From Hydnum rufescens UP504 (lineage: Eukaryota; Basidiomycota; Agaricomycetes; Cantharellales; Hydnaceae), in assembly GCA_014904985.1 (NCBI GenBank), contig MU129126.1:14623-78622 (forward strand): 64,000 nucleotides of DNA, given 5' to 3'. Numbering within the stretch: the first letter of the stretch is position 1; every line of letters starts with the position of its first letter. Of this stretch, positions 22,180 to 31,828 are shown piece by piece. Both the position numbers and the translations under genes were made by a program. A model generated the notes under the pieces. That model saw only the letters and a list, made by a program, of their open reading frames with translations. It did no database searches and had not been told where the DNA came from.

Positions 22180-22422
22180 GTTGTTGGCTGACCCACAACC
22201 AACAAACGAGACAGATGCCAGCCAAGTAAAGACCCACCAAATGGACCCCAAGCCCCTGAAATGACAGCCCACCACACAAATGCATGCTAGATGCCAAAGG
22301 CCACACGCCAAATGAACATCATGTGGGTGAAGGACCATGCACCAAAGACACGAAACGATGCAGAGCCAATGAGTGGCCCCAGGAACCACACACCCACCAC
22401 AGCAGGTGTGTGGTACCACAAG

Positions 22423-22529
22423 ATAAGTTTTTTATTTTTTATTTTTTTTGTGGCGCAAGAAGAGCAGTGTAAGCTGCTCTTTTTGTGCTGCCTTTACTTC
22501 TTTACTGACTGACTTTTTTTTTCTATTAG
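22423..22529 (+). other. Intron-like module with mutated donor
   Basis: The donor reads CAAG|ATAAGT instead of GT, so splicing here would probably fail. H2 at 22453-22488, a polypyrimidine run and a TATTAG acceptor are kept. H1 precedes at 22387-22415. Confidence 0.45.
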
Positions 22530-22656
22530 GTCTTCACCTTTCATGTGAGCAAATACCAATGTGAGAACCCCCACGACCCCGCATATCGAAACCTGGCCAA
22601 CCATACACAGGGAATATGAAGTACCACACCTGCCACTGCAGGTGTGGTACTACAAG

Positions 22657-22754
22657 GCAAGTTTTTTTTATTAATCCTGCAGTGCAAGAAGAGCAGCATA
22701 AGCTGCTCTTCTTGTGAAGCTTTATTGTCTAACATATTGTTTTTTTTTTCCTAG
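22657..22754 (+). other. Intron-like module, GC-AG type
   Basis: 98-nt candidate intron with CAAG|GCAAGT donor (GC), an H2 variant at 22684-22715 in which both strands carry the compensated A to G / T to C change, and TTTCCTAG acceptor. The H1 just before it (22621-22650) is a perfect 13-bp stem with a 4-nt loop. Confidence 0.55.
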
Positions 22755-22886
22755 ATCTTGGACTTGAATCCGCATGAACCCCTGACCCCAAACCTGCCAA
22801 ACGAACACCCAGTGAACGAAGATCTGGCAAGCCGAACCCCACAACCCCCAAACCCGGGGAACCAAGCCAAACCCCCCCACATGAAG

Positions 22887-23196
22887 GTGAGGTTTTTTCT
22901 TTGGCTGTGATCGTGCAAGAAGAGCAGCCTCTGGCTGTTCTTCTTGGGCACATGGGTGAGCCCCACTGGGCGAGCCTATCATTGTATATAATAATAGTAG
23001 TAGTAGTAATAATAATAATAATAAATAAATAAATAATCCATGGCTAGGGGCCCCAGGGGCCCCTGGGCTGCTTGACCAGCTCCCTTGATTGAATTGCAGG
23101 GGCCCCTGGGGCCCCCAGGTCTGATATCTAGTTAGACCATATAAATGCAACCTTTCAAGTATCTAATTAGATACTGATAATTGGCTGACCAGGCTG
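22887..23196 (+). repeat. Right terminal module of array C
   Basis: GTGAGG donor-like site, H2 variant (22915-22946), TAATAATAGTAG microsatellite (22983-23035), GGGGCCCC-rich palindromes (23047-23120), then TGATATCTAGTTAG and TGACCAGGCTGG. 22915-23196 aligns with 1512-1783. Beyond 23196 the two loci differ completely; here a copia fragment is joined. Confidence 0.65.
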
Positions 23197-25754
23197 GCCA
23201 GTCTGGGGATTTCATCGCATCCTTTAGTGTATTAGGCTTGTCAAATATTGACTTTTCACCTGAAATTAATGACTTGACATGGTCGGTCATGTCACCCTCA
23301 GGGCTTAGTTCATTGGGTTTGTTTTGTTGTGCAGGTACTATTTCCTTCCACGTTCCTGGATTATGTAGTTTTGTGTAGTTGATTGTCTTATGCTCGCGCA
23401 AGCCACAGTGAGTGGGCAGTGTTGGTTCCAGGGGTGATATTGAATTGTTTTGAATATGCAGAGAATTGGTATCGCAAGTCTTGGGTTCCTTGGGCTCCCC
23501 CTCAATTCAAGCATGTTCCGAGTCAGAATTAGAATTACTGGAAGGGATGGGGAGATTGAGATTGACCTGGCTTGGGGTGTTGGGGCTATTGTTGAATTTG
23601 AAGTTCCAGGAGATTAAAAGTTTGTGGGTTTTCAGGTTGTAGTACCTAATGGCCCTCAGTCCCTCTTCAATGCCAACAAAAAAGAATTTATTTGCCTTCA
23701 GATCTAATTTCAATTGGTCACCCTCATCTAGGACCCATACATCAGATCCAAATTCATGGAGATTAGATACATCTGGCTTTATACCCATCCATACCTCCAT
23801 TGGGGTTTTATTATGTAATGCCCTTGTAGGGCTTCATGCTCAGATGTACGCAGCATATGAAACTGCCTCTGCCCATAGGTTCTTAGGTAAACCTTTGGTG
23901 ATTAGCATAGCTCGCACAATCTCGAGTAAAGTCCGGTTCAGCTGCTCAGCCATTCCATGTTGTTGGGGTGAATGGGGCACAGTAAATTTAGATTCTATTC
24001 CTTTTTCAGCTAACCCTTTTTGGAGATCCTGATCAATAAATTTGCCACCATTATTGAATTTAAATGCCAATTTAATTGGGTTTTGATCCACGCAACATAG
24101 TTTTGGATTTGTTGCTGTGCCTCCAACTTTTCCTTAAGGAATTTGACAGTGATTTGTCTCAAATGGTCATCAATGAATGATATGTAATACTGCAATCCAC
24201 CAATGGAAGCAGTTCTTGCTGGTCCCCACAAGTCAGAATGTGTGAGATTGCTGGGTTTCCCAGCTCAGTTATCGCTTGATTTGGGAAATGATTGATGATG
24301 TAATTTGGCTTGAATACAAGCCTCGCATGCAAGATCTTGATTTGAATTGGGATCAACTTTGATTCCTGTTACCATATCAGAATTGAATAGGGTTTTGAGC
24401 CCTGAGATTGACAGGTGGCCAAATCTCCAGTGGGCCTCTCCCCATGAGATTGGTGCAGGACTCAATGATGCATAATTTGCTGTCTCAGTCATTCGTGCTC
24501 GTCCCTCCAATATATATGATCTATTGCATAATGTTCCTTCCATTACAGGCTGTCCATTAGGGGGGAAAATGGTAATTTTTCCATTTTTATGTCATATTTC
24601 CCATCCTAGCTTGTCGATCTGTGCTGACGACAGTAGACAGTTTCCCACGTTTGGGGAATATATGATGTTGCATAGTTTAACAGGGATTAATTTCCCATTG
24701 TATCAAGCTTCAATAGTGATGGTGCCTCGGCCTTTTCCCTCCAGTTGCATGTTTTCACTGATTCCTTGGATAAGTTCAGTCCCAGGAATGAATTCAGTGA
24801 ACATTTCCCATTTAGTCGCAATATGGGATGTCATGCCTGAGTTGATTAGCCATGTAGATTTGGAGATCGTGGAGCTGGATCTGGCACTGAGTGCATACTC
24901 AGGGTCTTGATGGATTGCCTGGTTTGTTGACTTGGGTGCTGTGGACTTGGCCTCCTTCACCCCCTTGTCCTTGTCCTTTTTCTCTTTCCTCTTTTGTTGA
25001 GGGCCCTGTCCCTCTTTTCCTCCCCCTTTTGCCCAACATTGATCCCTTGTGTGGCCAGGCTTCGAGCAATTCGAGCATGTGGCCCTGGGAGTCTGCAGTC
25101 GTTTGCCCTTGTTCAGGGCTAATTTCGCAATCTCGGTAGACTGTGATTTGTCATGGCAACAGCGATCTTCATCTAGAATCATTGTAATTAATTCTTCCAA
25201 TTTGATCTCTGATTTGCTCATTTTGGATCCGAAATAAGATGACTTGAATGAACTCCATGAGCTCAGTAATGTGGAGATTAATAATATTGCAAATTCTATA
25301 TCTGGAAGCAGATAGCCCAATATTGCGAGGTTTTCCTTGGCTTTTCGGAATATGGCAATATGTTCTATTATCAGCATAGATTTGGATGGAATTATTTGTA
25401 ATAATTTTCGCCTTTCCACAACTACTCCAAAAATGCCCTTGGGCTCCTTGGTGTCACATAATTGTGTCCACATTTGGGCCACAGTCTGAGCGCCACTTAA
25501 ATGGATGAGTTCTTCATCTCCCACAGTTAATTGGAGTAAGGATCGAGTTTGGAGATCTCAAGTCTCCCATTCTTTGATTAGGGACTCATCACTGGGATGC
25601 GGGTAACTGCTGTCAATATATTTCGTTAGATTGGCCATCGCAAGTAATGCTGTGACCCTGGTTTTCCATGGAAGCCAGTTGTCCCCTTTCAATTGATTGA
25701 TCCAGTAAAAACCATTGAGGGTGTTCTTGTCTATTGGGGCGATGTTGGGCATAA
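23197..25754 (-). pseudogene. Copia Gag-Pol (gag, protease, integrase, start of RT)
   Basis: Starts at 25754 (MPNIAPIDKNTLNGFYWINQLKGDNW, typical copia Gag start). A zinc knuckle CSNCSKPGHTRDQC lies near 25080-25040. The protease motif reads WLINSGMTSHI, where active copia proteases have DSGA/T: the catalytic Asp is Asn. Integrase: HWRFGHLS and ACEACIQAK (HHCC), HSDLWGP and FIDDH (Asp residues), NRTLLE (Glu). In-frame TGA at 25558, and after IEA, WEI and SDN, each before residues that fit an arginine in homologues. A frameshift lies near 24090. Translation ends at the truncated RT. Confidence 0.85.
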
Positions 25755-25772
25755 CGAGTGTCTTTGTTTTTA

Positions 25773-25790
25773 AGCAACTGGTGCTGATAA
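25773..25790 (-). promoter_or_regulatory. Putative copia primer binding site
   Basis: On the minus strand TTATCAGCACCAGTTGC follows directly after the LTR end ...TTAACACA. Position fits a primer binding site. Confidence 0.5.
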
Positions 25791-26200
25791 TGTGTTAAGA
25801 TATAAGTCTTTTAGAGAAAACAACACTATGATTTATCAAGTAAAATCTCAGTATTTATATACAAATACATGTTTCTATGGGGTTCGAGTATATACAGGAA
25901 TAACAGATGTAGATGGGCCTATATGGTCCTGGATGGTTTTAGATCCTTCTGGAAGGTTCCAGGTTTATTCCCATATTGGGATGTATTCATTCCAATATTC
26001 TGATGTGTGGACATCTGTGACACTATATTGGGGTATCTGATCATGTGACTTATTCGTTATCAGCTTATTGCTTGTTCTTTTCCAAAGCTTGTACTTGTTC
26101 TTGCTGGTATCCCATCTCAGACAACTATGGGTATAATCACTCATCTCCACAAGACCCATAAGCAGGATTGGGTTTTTTACAGACAATGCACCACAGCAGG
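25791..26200 (-). repeat. Copia 5' LTR, outer end uncertain
   Basis: The LTR end is at 25791-25793 (TGTGTTAAG on plus). Reading minus, a TATA-like GTATATAAATACTG occurs near 25860. I cannot fix the outer boundary because no second LTR is present for comparison. Confidence 0.45.
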
Positions 26201-26739
26201 CAAAATCATATCAGTGACGGTAATGAAGGAAACAACATGCTCACCAGATTGTGCACCCTGGGCTCGTATTGCCTCACGTTCATCAACAGATGTCTTGAGC
26301 ACATACGAGTTGATACCACTGCACCACTGTCACCCCTGTTAGGTCCCTGATTTTGCTCCCTGCAATCTAGGATGGTAGTGTCCATGGCTGTGCCACCTGA
26401 TTTGGTATTTTATCACATGCCCACTGAGCCAACCCGACGATTGTATGAGCTGCCGTCTGTAAGCAAAGGACATATGGTCAGCATTAGAATTGATTTCAGC
26501 ATCCTATCCTCCCTCCATCATCCCTGATGTGTGCCTCCATACAAATAACAATGCAAATGACTATTACGAGCCATGTTTCTTTGGTGCTGCAGGTGAGTCA
26601 GGATCATAGGATGTATGACATCTTTGCTGATTGAAATCTGTATATCCTCCTGTTGCATCCCGGTCTATATCAGTTTGCCACCACTGATGGTCTTGGAATA
26701 CCAATGTGCCTACCAGGCCAGTTCAACCACCATTGGGAC
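26201..26739. other. No recognisable gene
   Basis: Sequence between the copia LTR and the E2 LTR. Only short frames (for example 26127-26342) without family motifs; may include the outer part of the copia LTR. Confidence 0.4.
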
Positions 26740-27315
26740 TGTAATATAGAGCCCCAATTCTTTAAGTATATACTTGTCACATCCTGTTTGTACCTTACAT
26801 AATAGCATGGCTGTGAGGATTCTAAGTCCCAGCAGTGCTGGAATCAAAGTACTTTTTTGCCCAGACCTCGTAGCCCCAGCTCAAACTGCGAAACTAACGA
26901 AGCCACGCCACGACTATGCAACTAAGTCGCATACAAATCAACCACATCAAGACCCGTGATCCATCACCATAGAGCACAGGGCAGAGACAGATAAGGGAGT
27001 TGCATACAAGTGCGACTCAGTTAGGTAAGTACATCCCTCTAGTGTACTTGCTAACTACCCTTCCCCCCATAGATAGTAGCTGAGCCCTTTGGCCAGCTAC
27101 TACCATCTCCCCTTTCCCATTCCCCCCTCTCCTCTCGCTTCTCCCCCATCTGAAGTGAAGCCAGTGCTTAGCTTCGTTTGTGGCCCTCCTGCTTGAAGCC
27201 AGTGCTTAGAGCAGTTGGACTACTTTCCTCCTTCTGTTCACAGGTCCCTCGAATTCACCTCATCTAACGATGACAAATACCATGGTCCCCTGAAGTCGAG
27301 GACCATGTTATTACA
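26740..27315 (+). repeat. E2 5' LTR (576 bp)
   Basis: Starts TGTAATATAGAG and ends TGTTATTACA; followed by the same TTGGTTCCCTCTAGCC as in E1. The ends and the block near the 3' end (AAGCCAGTGCTTAGAGC) match E1, but the middle is diverged. Confidence 0.85.
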
Positions 27316-28563
27316 TTGGTTCCCTCTAGCCAATGAGGCAGTTGAACCAACCAACCCTCTGCCATTGCCAGACTCCCTGTCCCGCTCACTCCAATCCACA
27401 CCATGCAATATGAGTAAATGGGGTCGACCTTCGAAACCCAATGCTAATGATGCGATCCCACATCATGTCCCATTGTCTCAACATGACAACGTCCTATATC
27501 ACCCTGCAACACATGAATGCATCACCATTCCCCCTCATCTCTGTTCTCTAGAACGCTATCTCAAAATCACGTGCAGACTAGATGAGCCAGTAGGTGACTA
27601 TATGGACCCTTTCTCCACAGCCCCCATCACCATGTACCAATTCTTGACAGTGTGGATGAAATTCGTGCCAGTGCAGTACCACACTGCCTACTTCCTGTTT
27701 GATGAAGGGCAGCAGAGATGGTTCGTGGACAGGGAACTCATTATTACGATCCAGACAGCCTTGGAGAGGCTGCAGCACATCATTACAGATGTCATAGGGA
27801 TAGTGGGGGAGGAACCACATCGTTTTGTAATAGATTGTGACTCCAAATTAACAGAGCAATTGTGGATGTCCGATCAACTCAAAGAGCTCATGATGGCTGA
27901 TAGGCTGTTGAAACTATGAGTTGACTTAACATTTGAGAGACTTGCCAAGCTCAGAAAGCTGCACCAGGGGGAAACCTTATCAACCCCTATGGCTATGGAG
28001 GACTCCCTTCCCCCTACGCCTGAATTGAAGGACCATCTGCATAAAGCATGGCTTGATCCACGTCTCCCTACCAAGAATGTGGCTCATCGGGCCCTCACTG
28101 TGGGATGGGAAGTGATCGAAGCCAATCTCAATGGCACTCACCCAATCAACCAGGCCACAAGGTATCCCTTCTCAGGCAGCCAAGCCCTGAAGTACATGTA
28201 CTATGACATTAAGCTGGAAGATGCCCTTGGAGTCCAGCCCCTCCCCCGCATAAACACAGATCCCCACGGCCTAGGGCTATTCCTCCCCCCTGGATGAATT
28301 CCAGGAGCCCAGTGGAGATGTGAATTGTGACTTCTCACAAAGTCCAAGAGCAGGCACTGGCTCAATAATAGATTTGCCCCCCTGGCCCAGACAGTCATCC
28401 AGGCAGGGCTTGCGAGGAAGCTCCTCCATGCTCCGGGCTTCATCTATCGATTTGGAAGTGTCGCCAGCCATTTGGCAAGACATCCCTCTTGAGGATCAAT
28501 GGCCCCAAGAGAGCGTCCCTGTCACCCCAAATCCCAAGAATCGCTTCAAGGTCCTTTCCCAGT
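27316..28563 (+). pseudogene. E2 unknown ORF upstream of gag
   Basis: Reads from the LTR end through MSKWGRPSKPNANDAIPH (27411), YHPATHECITIPPHLC, RLDEPVGDYMDPFS, YFLFDEGQQRWFVDRELI and VQPLPRINTDPHGLGLF. Interrupted by TGA at 27917 (E1 has AGG) and 28295, with a frame change after that. E1 has the same protein partly inverted, so E2 shows the original order. No known domain recognised; the central part is rich in Leu and could be helical. It is probably an N-terminal extension of Gag or an accessory protein of this lineage. Confidence 0.65.
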
Positions 28564-28784
28564 GAATCTCCACTCTAGGGGAAGGGTTAAAGAATACCCT
28601 CTGAACCCCATCAAAGCCACAACCTCTGGGATTGAGTAGGGAGCCCGCAGGAGCATGGGAAATGGGAACTGTATTAGGCCAGATGGTCCGAAAATCGTCA
28701 AGCAGGATCACCCCAGCCTTAGGACTGACCCAACAAGTGCAGGGTCGTTCGCCACATGCCAGCTACCTCATAGCATGATCGAAT

Positions 28785-30164
28785 GTGGTGGAGAATGCAA
28801 GGCTACCTCCTGTCCAGGCATGGAACCTCGTCACTGACATGTGTGCCCTACCTGCTCCTGGAGCCACCAGAGCCCATGACTATTATTCAGGCCTAATCAA
28901 AGTGGCCCCGATACCCCAGCTCAGCTCGCTCTTCACAAGTAACCCAATACAAGCCCCACTATCCAAACTAGGGCAAGCCCCCATCATTTCCCAAGCGTTG
29001 AATGGGAATACGCCTCCCCCGGGTCCTTCAAGGTGCATGAGCCCCGAATCTTTCACAGGGGACCTACAAGTCAAGGATCCACCGCCCTCTCAACCCCACA
29101 GTTCAAAGGGTAGTGGGAGTGGCCTGCCAGAGGGGGGCAACGGCGAAGGCCCTAGTGGAGGTGGAGGTCCAAGTGGTGGAAATGGAGGCCTGGCTAGCGG
29201 AGGAGGCCCAGGATGAGGAAGCCAAGGGCCAGGATCCCCTCCTAGTGGAGGTCCCTCAGGCCCCCCCGTCCCCATGGGTCCTCCTGGCCCTCCTGGCCCA
29301 CCAGGCCCACCAGGTCCTCCCAGGCCCAAAGGACCACTCTCCAATGCCCTGCCCTCTGGCATTGTGTGGGACAATAAGCTTAAATGGTCCACCATACCTG
29401 AATGGGATGGAGCTCACAAGACAGCAATCGACTTGCTGTACAAATGTAACAATCTCACCAGTCTAGGCCCTATGTTGGAGGGCCAGTTGCCCATGATAGC
29501 AACATGCCATTTCAAAGGAGCAGTAGCAACTGCTTGGCAGGCGCACTCCATGCCTGTCAAACACTCAATTCTCCAGTTGTGGGACAACCTGCATGAGTGG
29601 GTCTTACATTGCTATCTAGGAGAAGTCTGGTACACGGCGCAGCACCTCAAATACAACAAAGAGGTCTTCCACAGCACTGAGTACCCCAACGAATTACCTG
29701 TGGAGTACATACAATGGTGAATCCTCCTCTCGCGCATTTTCTTGCGATTCACCCCCAATAGTCCCGAGGAAACAGCTTCAGTCATGAACAACACACCAAC
29801 CAAGTGGGATGTCATCTTGCACTGGAGTGACTGGCCCCTGATAGAATCGGTCCTGATGTCAGCCAAACAATTTGAAGCTGCATTGATCACCCAGTGGAGA
29901 TCTTTGCAGTACTACTGACGTTGTCTAGGGGCAAGGAGCTCCAAGAGAGCCAATTTAGCTATGCAGGGGAATGAAGAAGAAAGGGATGAGGAGGATTCCT
30001 TGCACTCCCCCTTTGAGGATGATTCTGAGGGAGCCTTCTACTACTCCAGTGAGGAAGCAGAAGGAAATAGGGCCTCCTTGACAGCATTTAACATGGGAAA
30101 GCACCCAGTGGGCCAATCCTATCACCCTCAGCATCATGTACTCCCCTCAAACAAGACAGCGGTG
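28785..30164 (+). pseudogene. E2 Gag (5' part)
   Basis: Gly/Pro/Ser-rich stretch, collagen-like GPPGPP repeats (29275-29325), then the gag domain starting WDNKLKWSTIPEWDG (29368), with homology to E1 12820-13600. Stops at 29214, 29718 and about 29918 (all TGA), and at the insertion junction. The acidic Ser/Glu region (29985-30060) is retained. The zinc knuckle lies beyond the nested insertion at 31018. Confidence 0.8.
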
Positions 30165-31017
30165 TAGAAGAGAAAATGTTCTGGCCTCAAAAACCCCTTG
30201 GTTTAAGCCCTTCAAGAAAATCTGGATCTTGCCAGCATTGAACTCTGGAAGAAAGGTATAACCACTTATACTAAGGAAGTCCGCATTTTGGCACATGACT
30301 TAAAGGCAGGTGATCTAGCAAGGGGTTAGTCAGGAGGGAGATGAGTAAGACAATTGGTAAGGCGATTAGTGAGCATGACTAAAGGGTGAGTAAGGGGATT
30401 AGTAAGTGGATGAGTCATGTGGAGGGTTCAGAAAGGTATAAAGAGAGGGGGGATTTAGTGTAGAGGATCATCTGAAGAGGAGTCCCCTCCAAGGATCAAA
30501 GTGCCCTGAGGATCATTGTACCCTAGTATCCAAGTACCCATTAGTAGAGAGAATAATAGTATCTTGAACAAGGAGATGAGTATAAAAGGGAATAAGAGAA
30601 TCAGAGTGTGTCAGTCTTGCTTAGTCGTGCAAAGTATAAGTGGATAGTTGTAGAACCCTCAGAGTAGGAGTTGCTAGACATCCATTCTTGAAGTCATGTG
30701 TTTGAATCTTGAGTCTTGCATCTGTGTCTTGAAGTGTCTTGGAAGTGTCTGAAGGTCTTGTGTTCAAATCTTGGTGTCTTGCTATCCGTGTTTTGGAGTA
30801 TCTGAAGGTCCTGTGTTCAAATCTTGTGCTGAGCATCTATCTTGGAGTCTTGTGTTCGAGTCCTAAGGTCAAACCGACAACAAAACTAGTACAAAAACAA
30901 CAGTTGAGTGGCACATAACCCATCAAAACTGATCTGTCCTCATCTAACACATTCTAAACAAACACCTTATAACATTTTAGCTGATCAAAACAAATAAAGC
31001 CCATTAGGTCTCTTCTA
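30165..31017. mobile_element. Nested insertion in E2 gag, short terminal inverted repeats
   Basis: 853 bp absent from the equivalent place in E1 (about 13615). Ends TAGAAGAGA and TCTCTTCTA are perfect 9-bp inverted repeats. Inside are TATA-like boxes (30437 and 30582) and an imperfect tandem repeat around TCTTGTGTTCAAATCTTG (30690-30860). No transposase frame; class unknown. A target duplication is not obvious. Confidence 0.6.
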
Positions 31018-31820
31018 TAGTGGATAACATCAAAAAGACGTACCCATATCCCTGAGATGACACTGTGGTCAGCCATAACAAGCCTGGCCAGAAGTGCTTT
31101 GCCTGTGGGAGCGAGAAGCATTGGGTCTGGGAATGTAAACACTATGGAGCATATTCCAACTGTCTCAAGAGGAGAATGCTCAAAAAGGAACACCAGCATT
31201 ATGAGATGCCTAATTAAAAAGCAGCATATTCAGCTGCCATAGATTCCAGCCAGGATTTTTAATTACAGGACAGATGAACACAGCTTTGCTGTCTAGTTCC
31301 CCTGTAACTTATTGGAAGCCCACGTATATAGAGACTCAAGAACACCTGTTGCACAATGTAAACATAGCAACGAGTAATATACAGCCTCCCCCTCCTGTGA
31401 AATCCTTCTTGGGTCCATCAAGAAAACCTCCTGAGAAGCAACATTCCTACGATTCAGGAGAAATGAGTCAGTGACTTGTGGCAGTGGCAGTGACGTCGAA
31501 GCCAGTCAAGAACAGGCCCCTGGAATTACCAAAGGCCCTGAATGACCTTTCAGTGAAGGTCATTCGTTGCCTCAAGGCTAGAACTACACCCCCAGGGAAA
31601 TTGGCCCTTGGCATTACAGCACTCAGCATGTATGGTGGCCACTTGGGGTCACTCTCAAGCCTGGAGGTGCAGCTGTGACTAGATTCAGGTGCAGATATTA
31701 CTCTGATATTGGAGTAATGCTATAATGCATTGGAACGGTGTCCAAGACTACAAAAAGGAATGAAGCTTAGCCTTTTTGAACTCACCAATCAAGCAAAAAT
31801 ACTAGGCTACATAAATCTTT
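31018..31820 (+). pseudogene. E2 zinc knuckle and protease region
   Basis: Gag resumes with CFACGSEKHWVWEC (about 31101-31142, CCHC). The protease LDSGADITLILE follows (about 31679 onward), with TGA just before it and TAA inside. TGA at 31053 stands where E1 has CGC, and TGA after YINL (31819) is shared with E1. Confidence 0.75.
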
Positions 31821-31828
31821 GAGTCTTC

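Larger units (their letters stand above)
21912..23196 (+). repeat. Hairpin-intron array C, right part
   Basis: Continuation of the array after E1. Plus-oriented modules with H1 at 22038-22068, 22387-22415 and 22621-22650, and H2 at 22107-22142, 22453-22488, 22684-22715 and 22915-22946. The exon before the first donor reads in one frame as an Asp/Asn/Thr-rich peptide ending PNEWPKEPHTHCGRCVVLYK. The last part (22915-23196) is the terminal module shared with array A. Confidence 0.75.
23197..26200 (-). mobile_element. Ty1/copia retrotransposon, RT-deleted
   Basis: Minus-strand element with LTR-like sequence from about 25791 rightwards (outer end not resolved), then gag, protease and integrase. 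It ends abruptly at 23197 just after DAMKSPDWPAW, the very start of a copia reverse transcriptase, so RT, RNase H and the 3' LTR are missing. The break coincides with the end of the array C terminal module, and the two share the bases around CCAGCCTGGTCAGCC, so the junction could be microhomology-mediated. Confidence 0.85.
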
